A stretch of 6,985 bases of DNA from Methanobacteriota archaeon (GTDB lineage Archaea; Thermoplasmatota; Poseidoniia; MGIII; CG-Epi1). The DNA lies in the NCBI GenBank assembly GCA_002724775.1, contig PBPR01000025.1, forward strand, positions 37,277 through 44,261, read 5' to 3'. The position numbers and the translations under genes are program-made. The notes under the pieces were generated by a model. That model was not told the origin of the DNA. It saw nothing but the letters and a program-made list of their open reading frames with translations, and searched no databases. Position 1 is the stretch's first letter. Each line of letters begins with the position of its first letter. This document shows positions 1 to 5,974 of the stretch, one piece after another.

Positions 1-1680
1 TATTATTCTATAACTAACAAAAGCACTGGTGAAGATTATATAATTTTCACAGACGATGCAATTTGGATGTTAATTTTAATGCTTTTTGTTATATTTCTAA
101 CTCTCACGTTTATTATTCCCATAGTTCTTTACTTTAGAGGATTAAGCAAATGGGAATGGGATCCTACTACAGTAGTTTTCTGGTTGATAATTACTTGGAG
201 TTTGTCCTTCTTCTTTACTGAAATTGCAGAAACAAACTCTTCAATTGAAGCTTATGTATTAGTTTTATCAAAAATATCAGATGGATTATTTGTGGTATTT
301 TTTACTGTTTTTGTTTTACGCACTTACAGTAATTACATTGTTCCCTTAATGTCTGATTGGATAAATATAGGTAAATCAGATACGCAGTATGGCCCTCTTC
401 TTGATATAATAGGATCCATCCTGATTATAATATTCGGCCTTACAAATTTTTTATCTACTTTTAACGTTGAATTCGGAGTTTTAGTAGCTGGTGTCGGCGT
501 AGTTGGTCTAGTTATTGCTCTGGCCGCACAAGATACACTTAGTAATTTTTTCTCAGGCATACTTCTTTTACTTGATCAAGGTTTCAAGACCGGCGACATG
601 ATTTATTTTAATGACACATATTGTCTAATTAGAGAGATAGGCCTTCGTTCGACTAAAATTTATGATATTGTAAACCACGTAATCATCATAATTCCAAATA
701 ATGCCTTGGCTAACCAGAACATATTAAATCTTACAAAGCCAGATAGATATTACAGACTGAGAATTGAAGTTGGAGTTTCCTATGATTCTAATCCGGATGA
801 AGTAGAAGCTGCATTGCTAGAAGTTGCCAAAGAAAATTCGAGCATTGAGCAAGATGATCCTACTAGAAAGCCCTTAGTAAGGTTTCAAAACTTTGGAGAT
901 TCAACATTGAACTTTGCATTGGTTGCATGGATTAAAAATGTTATAAAAATGAGACAAATAAATTCTGATCTTCATCATCAAGTTTTCGCAAAGCTAAGAG
1001 CAGAAAAGATAGTTATTGCCTTCCCGCAAAGAGACGTTCATTTATTTCATGATGGGGCGCCACAGGCAGCCTCAGAAGATAAAAAGGTAAATACAAATTA
1101 TGAAGAATCTCAAGAAATAGTTCCTGAAACTTCAACATCAGATGAATCAAATGAAGTGACTGAATTGGTCGAAGATTTACCAGACATTTTGGATGAGACA
1201 GTTAATCTAGACACAGATAAAGACGAAGAAAATATGGCTATGAATGCCCTTATGGATGAGCTCAAGCTTCTCAAAAAAGAAATGAATACCATAAATGATA
1301 AGAATAAGGAATCAGAGAACGAAGAAATTAAGTCTCTCAAAAATCAATTGTCACTAATGGAGAAGAATTTTAAAGAAAGTGAGAACGAAGAAATTAAGTC
1401 ACTTAAAAGTCAATTATCACAAATGGAAAAGAATTTTAAAGATAGTGAAAACGAAGAGATTAATTCATTAAAGCATGAAATCAGTTCCTTAAAAGCAGAT
1501 TTAATGAATAAAGCAGATACAGATTTAGATGAGAATGTTGACGATACTAAGCTAAATGAGGATAAAGAAGATACAGATTTAGATGAGAAAATTGAAGAGA
1601 CTAAGTCAAAAAAGGATGATGAAGACTTGGCCGAAGCACAGAGATTAATTAAAGAAATTCAATCTCGCAAATTAGATTAG
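1..1680 (+). CDS. MscS-family mechanosensitive ion channel with coiled-coil tail (5' partial)
   Basis: Membrane channel of the MscS family, which opens under membrane tension to release solutes on hypo-osmotic shock. Residues are numbered from the first ATG at 67. Hydrophobic segments lie at about 2-23, 35-51, 63-84, 108-131 and 136-165. The last is the pore helix, with G147-L148 and L152 aligning to the E. coli gating leucines L105 and L109, followed by AAQDTLSNFFSG. The MscS beta domain follows (IPNNALANQNI, GVSYDSNP) and the canonical fold ends at FPQRDVHL near 326. Residues 330-537 are an extra acidic, repeat-rich tail, probably cytoplasmic. The frame has no stop between base 1 and the ATG at 67, there is no ribosome binding site there, and the upstream 22 codons read like protein (a polar stretch before TM1), so I treat the gene as cut by the window edge. 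If it is complete, the start is 67. The family call is very secure; the substrate and the role of the tail are unknown. Confidence 0.93.
   Translation, partial: YYSITNKSTGEDYIIFTDDAIWMLILMLFVIFLTLTFIIPIVLYFRGLSKWEWDPTTVVFWLIITWSLSFFFTEIAETNSSIEAYVLVLSKISDGLFVVFFTVFVLRTYSNYIVPLMSDWINIGKSDTQYGPLLDIIGSILIIIFGLTNFLSTFNVEFGVLVAGVGVVGLVIALAAQDTLSNFFSGILLLLDQGFKTGDMIYFNDTYCLIREIGLRSTKIYDIVNHVIIIIPNNALANQNILNLTKPDRYYRLRIEVGVSYDSNPDEVEAALLEVAKENSSIEQDDPTRKPLVRFQNFGDSTLNFALVAWIKNVIKMRQINSDLHHQVFAKLRAEKIVIAFPQRDVHLFHDGAPQAASEDKKVNTNYEESQEIVPETSTSDESNEVTELVEDLPDILDETVNLDTDKDEENMAMNALMDELKLLKKEMNTINDKNKESENEEIKSLKNQLSLMEKNFKESENEEIKSLKSQLSQMEKNFKDSENEEINSLKHEISSLKADLMNKADTDLDENVDDTKLNEDKEDTDLDEKIEETKSKKDDEDLAEAQRLIKEIQSRKLD
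1306..1503 (+). repeat. Three 66-bp in-frame tandem repeats (22-residue coiled coil)
   Basis: Residues 414-435, 436-457 and 458-479 of the MscS-like protein are three copies of a 22-residue unit starting KESENEEI or a close variant. Copies 1 and 2 differ at only about 10 of 66 bases, several of them silent, including a TCA/AGT serine swap. Copy 3 is more diverged. Hydrophobic residues fall at unit positions 8, 11, 15, 18 and 22, a heptad pattern with one extra residue per unit, as expected of a coiled coil with a regular skip. Confidence 0.9.
1516..1623 (+). repeat. Two 54-bp acidic repeats near the end of the MscS-like gene
   Basis: Residues 484-501 and 502-519 of the MscS-like protein are two copies of an 18-residue acidic unit beginning DTDLDE, with a shared TK ten residues after the start of DTDLDE. 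The first 20 bases of the two copies (from 1516 and 1570) are identical. This is a second repeat family directly after the 22-residue coiled-coil units, so the tail appears to have grown by two separate duplications. Confidence 0.8.
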
Positions 1681-1681
1681 T

Positions 1682-3460
1682 TCATTCGTTATTTTCATAC
1701 CATATTGGAGGTGTGAATAGATCTTCAGGCCCCCTTTCAATAATTGGCAATGATAAAATACTATTTTGATTAGTTCCGATTGTAACATATCCACTGCTTA
1801 CTGGAGAGGGAATGTAGTCATCATTTGTTTGACTTATAACTAGTTCAAGAGCATTTCCAGCTGGAACTACAACATCAAGAGCAAACATCTGCATTTTTGC
1901 GTTAACGGTTCCAGTCACAGTACAAGGTTGTCCGCATTCTCTACCTCCTTCATGATATCTAAGATCCATTACTCCGTGTCCAAGGTGGATACCTCCAGCT
2001 ATTGCTAATTCAATATACAAGTGTCCGGAGGTTTGTCCAGGAGGAATAGTTACGTCAACGTGAAAAGTTGGCATTCCAGAAATACGAGTCTCATTTTCAA
2101 AAATCTCGGTTTCTAGCGTTAATGTATTTGAGGGTCCAACAACGCCGCTTCCTGATACAACATTTAGTCCCTCACCAATTGGTAGTTGTAGCAATTCTCT
2201 ATCATTTACAGGCCAAGTAGGTTCAACTCTCCACCCTCCCATGTTATCTTGCATTTCTACGTGTAGTGCAGGCTTCATGTTGCCTTCATACAAGTAATAG
2301 TTAAACCATTCAAGTAAATCCTGAGCCCAATCATATCTTACAGATTGAGGATATGCCTCGGCACCTCTACCTGCTGGCATTCCATTATGGTCGCCCGGTC
2401 TGTCAGGGTAGTGGTGACCCCATTGACCAAATAATCCTTTTATTTCAAAACCAGCTTGTTGCAATTGCTTGTAGGCAGGGAATGCCATGTGCGGATCGAC
2501 ATTCCAGTCCTGCATTCCGTGAATAAAATATATCGAACCATTGTAGTTTTGGATGGTTCTTTCTAAGAAATGTCTATCAGTCCAGTATGTGTTTCCAGCG
2601 TAGTTAACTTCATCACCCGCTAAGTATGCAGCAGGACCATTAGCGTATCCTTCGACATATCCTCTACACATAGTTTGCCAATCTTCGCTGTCTCCATCCC
2701 ATCCAAATGATCCATAAACACCATTGTGCATTGCTAAACCTCTGGCTTCCATCGATCCGTTTCTCCACATTAGGTCGTGAACACCGATTAACCCAGAAAT
2801 AGGGATTATAGTTTTTAGATGTGGATTACCGAACATTGCAGCTTGCCATGGAGTAGTACCATCATACGATTTTCCAACGATTCCTACATTTCCGTTACTC
2901 CATTCTTGAGTTCCTAACCAAGTAACTGCAGCATCAATTCCCATTTGTTCACTCAACCCCATGAAATCCATGCAATGGTTAGACATGCCAGTACCAAAAA
3001 CTGAAACTTGAGCTACTGCATATCCATGAGGGACCATGTTTTCAATTAAAAATTTACCAAGCCGATTTGCAGGAGTTAATGCATCCACGTCGCCATCATC
3101 ATAGTAGGGTCCAACATCGGCTATTACTGGAATTTTAGTACCATTTGGAACGTCAGGTAACCAAAGTCCGAGATGAACTTGACAGTCATCAGTAATTGTA
3201 CATCCTAGCTCACTGCTTGGCAGGTCCACATCGATGAATACGCTCTCGGGTCCTATGGTGTTGTATTGTCCAGATTCTAAAGTATAGCTGTATGATCCCG
3301 TTGTATTGAAATTTTGATTTACTCTTTCCCATACCGGTACTAATCCATTATTACTATCGAAATAGTTTTCAGTTTTATCATCGTTACCGTTCATGTATAG
3401 CAATATTGGCGATAAAATCAAAATTGCTACAGTAATTATGGTAAAACTTCTATCATCCAT
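1682..3460 (-). CDS. Membrane-anchored Xaa-Pro dipeptidyl-peptidase / CocE-type S15 serine hydrolase
   Basis: Alpha/beta hydrolase of the PepX/CocE group, predicted to act outside the cell on peptides with proline at position 2. Numbering counts a GTG at 3464-3466 as residue 1. I prefer the ATG two codons later (3458-3460), because neither start has a clear Shine-Dalgarno and ATG is the stronger codon. Residues 8-25 form a hydrophobic signal anchor with no lipobox Cys. The nucleophile is Ser200 in GKSYDGT, the acid Asp320 in HGMQDWNV, and the base His351 or His352 in GQWGHH. The 120-residue Ser-Asp spacing and the GKSYxGT and GxxDWNV motifs are PepX-like, while the total length is CocE-like, without the long N-terminal domain of lactic-acid-bacteria PepX. 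From about 400 a C-terminal jelly-roll (PepX_C-like) domain follows. Cys pairs 89/95 and 521/525 could be disulfides, fitting a secreted protein. It is the last gene of a leftward unit, 23 bases after the 7-TM gene. Some family members are esterases, so exact substrate is uncertain. Confidence 0.9.
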   Translation of the reverse strand: MDDRSFTIITVAILILSPILLYMNGNDDKTENYFDSNNGLVPVWERVNQNFNTTGSYSYTLESGQYNTIGPESVFIDVDLPSSELGCTITDDCQVHLGLWLPDVPNGTKIPVIADVGPYYDDGDVDALTPANRLGKFLIENMVPHGYAVAQVSVFGTGMSNHCMDFMGLSEQMGIDAAVTWLGTQEWSNGNVGIVGKSYDGTTPWQAAMFGNPHLKTIIPISGLIGVHDLMWRNGSMEARGLAMHNGVYGSFGWDGDSEDWQTMCRGYVEGYANGPAAYLAGDEVNYAGNTYWTDRHFLERTIQNYNGSIYFIHGMQDWNVDPHMAFPAYKQLQQAGFEIKGLFGQWGHHYPDRPGDHNGMPAGRGAEAYPQSVRYDWAQDLLEWFNYYLYEGNMKPALHVEMQDNMGGWRVEPTWPVNDRELLQLPIGEGLNVVSGSGVVGPSNTLTLETEIFENETRISGMPTFHVDVTIPPGQTSGHLYIELAIAGGIHLGHGVMDLRYHEGGRECGQPCTVTGTVNAKMQMFALDVVVPAGNALELVISQTNDDYIPSPVSSGYVTIGTNQNSILSLPIIERGPEDLFTPPIWYENNE

Positions 3461-3483
3461 ACTCACTCAACAAGACTAGGTTT

Positions 3484-4188
3484 TTAGCGATTTCTTTTCT
3501 TTTTGGAAATAACAGGTAATCTCAGTTTTGCTTGGTGAAAAACAGCTAATGATATTACAAAGAATCCAAGTAAAGAGATTAATGGAACTATTACAGTTTC
3601 ATATATTCCATAGTGTATTTCCTCTAGTGCAAGTGCATTCAGAAAGGCAAGGATTAAGTAAAGAATAGTAAATCTACTTGCAATTCTAGCACCTTCGCCT
3701 CTTTTGATACCATAAGAAATCCACATTGCAGCTCCTCCCAAAAATAATACAGTTGAAAATCCAAATGCAGAGATTATAAAATAATCAAACATAGATAAAC
3801 TATGAACTTCCTCAGCTACAAGCAGTTTCCAAAATTCACCTGCGCCCCCGTAAAAAAGCCCTAACCCTGCAGAGTAATATGCAGCTCCATTTTCTTCTTT
3901 GAAGGTTTTTCTGTTAACTCCAATGAAAAGAAAAATAAAAAGAATAATAGGAGAAACTAGAATTTTTGATGCATATCCCGTATTTTCACTGTAGCCATTA
4001 ATTCCGCCTAAGATCATAATAATGTCTGAGCCAGTACCAAGTACGACGCCTAATCCGCAAGCGACATACAATTTTCTTTCAACTAATTTTTGTTCAACGT
4101 CTTTAATAATCCAGGAAAAAATTAGCATTGCAGATACAATATATGCAAGCATTCCGATTACATTTCCTTGAAATATTATTGAGTCCAT
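3484..4188 (-). CDS. Seven-TM integral membrane protein of unknown function
   Basis: I do not recognise this family. The 234-residue protein is mostly hydrophobic, with segments at about 9-28, 40-62, 75-92, 101-124 (weak), 133-160, 169-188 and 196-218. Positively charged stretches at 29-39, 92-97, 162-172 and the C-terminus (ending KKKRNR) all fall on one side if there are seven helices, which gives an N-out, C-in topology. The predicted outer loops are short, uncharged or acidic, and carry histidines (EEVHS near 126-130; ALEEIHYGIYE near 187-197). No transporter, protease or enzyme motif is visible. It starts 2 bases after the cyclophilin stop and ends 23 bases before the peptidase start, so it is almost certainly cotranscribed with both. 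It could be a partner or anchor for the two surface enzymes, but that is only context. Confidence 0.85.
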   Translation of the reverse strand: MDSIIFQGNVIGMLAYIVSAMLIFSWIIKDVEQKLVERKLYVACGLGVVLGTGSDIIMILGGINGYSENTGYASKILVSPIILFIFLFIGVNRKTFKEENGAAYYSAGLGLFYGGAGEFWKLLVAEEVHSLSMFDYFIISAFGFSTVLFLGGAAMWISYGIKRGEGARIASRFTILYLILAFLNALALEEIHYGIYETVIVPLISLLGFFVISLAVFHQAKLRLPVISKKKRNR

Positions 4189-4190
4189 AA

Positions 4191-4949
4191 TTATTTTCTA
4201 CGTGCTATAGTTAATAATCCTATTGATAAAATGGAAAGTCCAAAACTAATACTTACAGTTTCTTTATCTTCTTTATCCTCTATCTGGTTAGTTACATATC
4301 CTTGCAAAGTTATTGAGCTGACATGTACTTCGTAAATGGGGCGATTTAGTGGGTCGTTTGAAGTAGGGACCTGAGCAACGGCTTTTACCAAATCCATTCC
4401 CTCTCTTACAACTCCAAATACAGCATATCCCGGGTCATCATCTTGGGTTCGGTTACCGTTATCTAATCCATGTTGAGGCCCATCACAAATGTAGAATTGG
4501 CTTGATGCAGAATCTGGATCTACGCTTCTAGCCATACCTACAGCACCATTTATGTGAGTAAGATTAGCATTTGCTTCAAATGGAATATTTTCATCGGAGC
4601 CGTTACTTCCACATGAGGGATCGCTTGCAGGATAAGCACCAAGTGCGGTACAAGTGGGATCTCCAGTTTGAATGACAAAATCATCAATCACTCTATGAAA
4701 AAAGATACCATCGTAAAATGAATTATTAACTAATTTTACAAAGTTACTAACAGTAACAGGGGCCCAATTTTGAAATAATTCAATTACTACTTCCCCCTCA
4801 ATATCACTCCCGCCACCGATTCCAGCTTCATATCTCAAGTTTATTACGACTATAGGATTTCCCTCGAAAGACTCCTCCATAGGACTCGGCTCTGAGATAC
4901 CAGTAGGAACCAAAAGCATGATTATCAAAAGAGTAAATATCAGTCTCAC
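4191..4949 (-). CDS. Secreted, C-terminally anchored cyclophilin-type peptidyl-prolyl isomerase
   Basis: Cyclophilin that catalyses cis-trans isomerisation of Xaa-Pro bonds, predicted on the outer face of the membrane. Residues 1-19 form a signal peptide; the cyclophilin domain covers about 33-216; residues 232-249 are a C-terminal hydrophobic segment ending ARRK, a stop-transfer or sorting-like tail. Family motifs are FHRVIDDFVIQTGD (84-97) with R86, F91 and Q94 in active-site positions, and GAVGMARS plus SASSQFYIC (135-155). Human CypA Trp121 and His126 align to Gly161 and Tyr175, while the neighbouring Leu is kept (L162). A Cys-containing loop at 98-120 (C100, C113) is longer than in CypA. 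The start is GTG at 4947-4949: the next in-frame ATG, at 4917-4919, would cut the signal peptide in half, and a TATA-like box lies 25 bases upstream. It is the first gene of the leftward unit with the 7-TM protein and the S15 peptidase. Confidence 0.93.
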   Translation of the reverse strand: MRLIFTLLIIMLLVPTGISEPSPMEESFEGNPIVVINLRYEAGIGGGSDIEGEVVIELFQNWAPVTVSNFVKLVNNSFYDGIFFHRVIDDFVIQTGDPTCTALGAYPASDPSCGSNGSDENIPFEANANLTHINGAVGMARSVDPDSASSQFYICDGPQHGLDNGNRTQDDDPGYAVFGVVREGMDLVKAVAQVPTSNDPLNRPIYEVHVSSITLQGYVTNQIEDKEDKETVSISFGLSILSIGLLTIARRK

Positions 4950-4970
4950 AATATACGCATTTTTAGCTGG

Positions 4971-4978
4971 TTTATACG
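4971..4978 (-). promoter_or_regulatory. TATA-like box for the cyclophilin/7-TM/peptidase unit
   Basis: On the - strand the sequence CGTATAAA is centred about 25 bases upstream of the GTG at 4949. That is the archaeal TATA-to-start-site distance, so the transcript would begin at or within a base or two of the start codon (leaderless). No Shine-Dalgarno is visible, which agrees. The call rests on spacing and sequence only. Confidence 0.6.
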
Positions 4979-4989
4979 ACTTTAGTATA
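4973..4989. promoter_or_regulatory. Small inverted repeat in the divergent promoter
   Basis: TATAC (4973-4977) and GTATA (4985-4989) form an inverted repeat with a 7-base spacer. It overlaps the leftward TATA-like box and lies upstream of the rightward one, so a dimeric regulator binding here could affect both directions. The arms are only 5 bases long and AT-rich, so chance is a real possibility. Confidence 0.25.
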
Positions 4990-4996
4990 CAGTAAC

Positions 4997-5004
4997 TATT
5001 AAAT
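4997..5004 (+). promoter_or_regulatory. TATA-like box for the IscA-family/DUF2237 unit
   Basis: TATTAAAT on the + strand is centred about 25.5 bases upstream of the ATG at 5026, the expected archaeal spacing for a leaderless transcript. An in-frame stop lies at 5017-5019 just before the ATG, so no earlier start is possible. It mirrors the box facing the other way in the same 76-base gap. Confidence 0.6.
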
Positions 5005-5025
5005 CTCCTTGAAAACTAAATATCT

Positions 5026-5385
5026 ATGGACATAATAGTAACAGAGTCTGCAAAGTCAAAACTTTTTGAAATGGGAGTTTCCGAAGACACATTTTTACGA
5101 ATAGGAGTTAAATCAGGTGGTTGTTCAGGAAATACATATGATGCAGTTCTTGATAATAACATGAGTGAAGTAGATGAGGTCTATTTTTCTGAAGGAAATC
5201 TTAGGATAGTTTCAGACAAAGTTAGCTCAGTTTTTCTGGATGGACTCACGATCGATTTTTCAAATGATCTTATAGAACCAGGCTTTAGACTAACTAATGC
5301 AAATGCCAAAGGCTCCTGCGGGTGTGGTTCTAGTTTTAGTACTGGTGATCCTGCACCTAACGTTGATGTGAGCTTTTCGGTGTAA
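5026..5385 (+). CDS. A-type iron-sulfur carrier protein (IscA/ErpA/HesB family)
   Basis: Small cytoplasmic protein that binds Fe or an Fe-S cluster and passes it to client apoproteins. At 119 residues it has the normal family length. The three conserved ligand cysteines are present: C33 in SGGCSGNTYD, and C98 and C100 in GSCGCGSSF, against roughly C35, C99 and C101 in E. coli IscA. The family segment LDGLTIDF (71-78) is also clear. The usual NPNA before the C-terminal Cys pair reads NANA (91-94), and the protein runs about 19 residues past the CxC, ending in a short Pro- and Val-containing tail. It leads a tight rightward unit, with the next gene starting 3 bases after its stop. I cannot say from sequence alone whether it is closest to IscA, ErpA or SufA, so I give no symbol. 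Confidence 0.93.
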   Translation: MDIIVTESAKSKLFEMGVSEDTFLRIGVKSGGCSGNTYDAVLDNNMSEVDEVYFSEGNLRIVSDKVSSVFLDGLTIDFSNDLIEPGFRLTNANAKGSCGCGSSFSTGDPAPNVDVSFSV

Positions 5386-5388
5386 ATT

Positions 5389-5607
5389 ATGGTCTTAAGT
5401 CCAGTATCAATACTCGGCGGTGATTCAGTATACTGTATTAACGAGGCTCAAATGAGTCATGCTAAACAATTAGCTGAAGAAGATCCTGAATCTTCAACTA
5501 AGATAAAATCATTAATAAAAAAATTGGAAACTGATTTTTCACGAAATGAGAGAGCTGCACTTGCTTTTACTATTATAGATAATCTGAGGCAAAATAGAGA
5601 AAAGTAG
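5389..5607 (+). CDS. Small conserved-context protein of unknown function
   Basis: A 72-residue protein I do not recognise. It begins with a hydrophobic and Gly-containing stretch (VLSPVSILGGDSV) with a single Cys at 16, followed by a charged, predicted helical region from about 17 to 70 containing KIKSLIKKLETDF and ending QNREK. There is no signal peptide or membrane segment. It is probably real because it fills the space between two recognisable genes in the same direction, with gaps of 3 bases upstream and 1 base downstream, consistent with translational coupling. Its position suggests a role tied to the Fe-S carrier or to the DUF2237 protein, but nothing in the sequence proves this. Confidence 0.72.
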   Translation: MVLSPVSILGGDSVYCINEAQMSHAKQLAEEDPESSTKIKSLIKKLETDFSRNERAALAFTIIDNLRQNREK

Positions 5608-5608
5608 A

Positions 5609-5974
5609 ATGGAAGAATCAATTAATGTTTTGGGTGGAAAGTTGGAAACTTGTTCTACAGACCCAATGACTGGCTGGTTTCGTGATGGTTGTTGCAATAC
5701 AGATGAACGTGATTATGGGAGGCATGTTGTTTGCGCAGTCATGACCGATATCTTTCTGGCATTTTCTAAAGGTGCAGGAAATGATCTTAGTTCACCAGGT
5801 CCAGGATTTTCAGGATTAAAGGAAGGCGATAGATGGTGTCTATGCTTGTCAAGATGGGTAGAGGCATATGATTCAGGAATGGCACCCTACGTGATTTTAG
5901 AGGCAACGCATGAATCTGCTCTCGAAATGGTTTCTTTAGACAAGTTAAAAGAATACGAATACAAAAAAAGTTAA
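5609..5974 (+). CDS. DUF2237 family protein, cysteine-rich
   Basis: A 121-residue cytoplasmic protein that I recognise as DUF2237, a family of unknown function found mainly in bacteria. Typical motifs are NVLGGKLETCS (6-16), TGWFRDGCCNT (21-31), HVVCAVMTDIFL (39-50), GNDLSSP (57-63), GDRWCLC (73-79), RWVEA (82-86) and APYVILEATHE (92-102). Six cysteines (15, 28, 29, 42, 77 and 79) sit in conserved-looking segments, including a CC pair and a CxC, which would suit metal or cluster binding or redox chemistry. It starts 1 base after the preceding stop and is the last gene of the unit led by the A-type Fe-S carrier. Its stop codon directly abuts the stop codon of the convergent hydroxylase gene. 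Family membership is secure; biochemical role is unknown. Confidence 0.9.
   Translation: MEESINVLGGKLETCSTDPMTGWFRDGCCNTDERDYGRHVVCAVMTDIFLAFSKGAGNDLSSPGPGFSGLKEGDRWCLCLSRWVEAYDSGMAPYVILEATHESALEMVSLDKLKEYEYKKS
5963..5969 (-). terminator. Oligo-T terminator candidate after the hydroxylase gene
   Basis: Read on the - strand, a run of seven T residues lies 6 bases past the hydroxylase stop codon, without a hairpin. Archaeal RNA polymerase commonly terminates at such runs. The run is inside the last codons of the DUF2237 gene on the other strand, so it doubles as AAA lysine codons there. Confidence 0.5.

Noticed and set aside
333..560. 75-codon open frame on the - strand
   Set aside because: It lies wholly within the pore-helix region of the MscS gene, and its translation has no recognisable domain; it is a shadow of that gene.
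1110..1340. 76-codon Ser-rich open frame on the - strand
   Set aside because: It is antisense to the acidic GAA/GAT-rich tail of the MscS-like gene, and such codons read as Ser/Phe on the other strand. No start signal is visible.
1306..1623. CRISPR or minisatellite-type noncoding repeats
   Set aside because: The repeats are in-frame, multiples of three, without unique spacers, and encode regular coiled-coil and acidic units, so they are coding repeats.
1682..3460. Lipoprotein signal on the S15 peptidase
   Set aside because: There is no Cys near the end of the N-terminal hydrophobic segment, so a lipobox is absent; a plain signal anchor fits better.
3484..4188. 7-TM protein as a microbial rhodopsin or heliorhodopsin
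   Set aside because: TM7 has no Lys for retinal attachment and no rhodopsin motif is visible; the helix count and topology alone do not support it.
4191..4260. Archaeosortase PGF-CTERM or PEF-CTERM signal at the cyclophilin C-terminus
   Set aside because: The hydrophobic segment and basic end are present, but the PGF or PEF triplet is missing, so I report only a C-terminal anchor.
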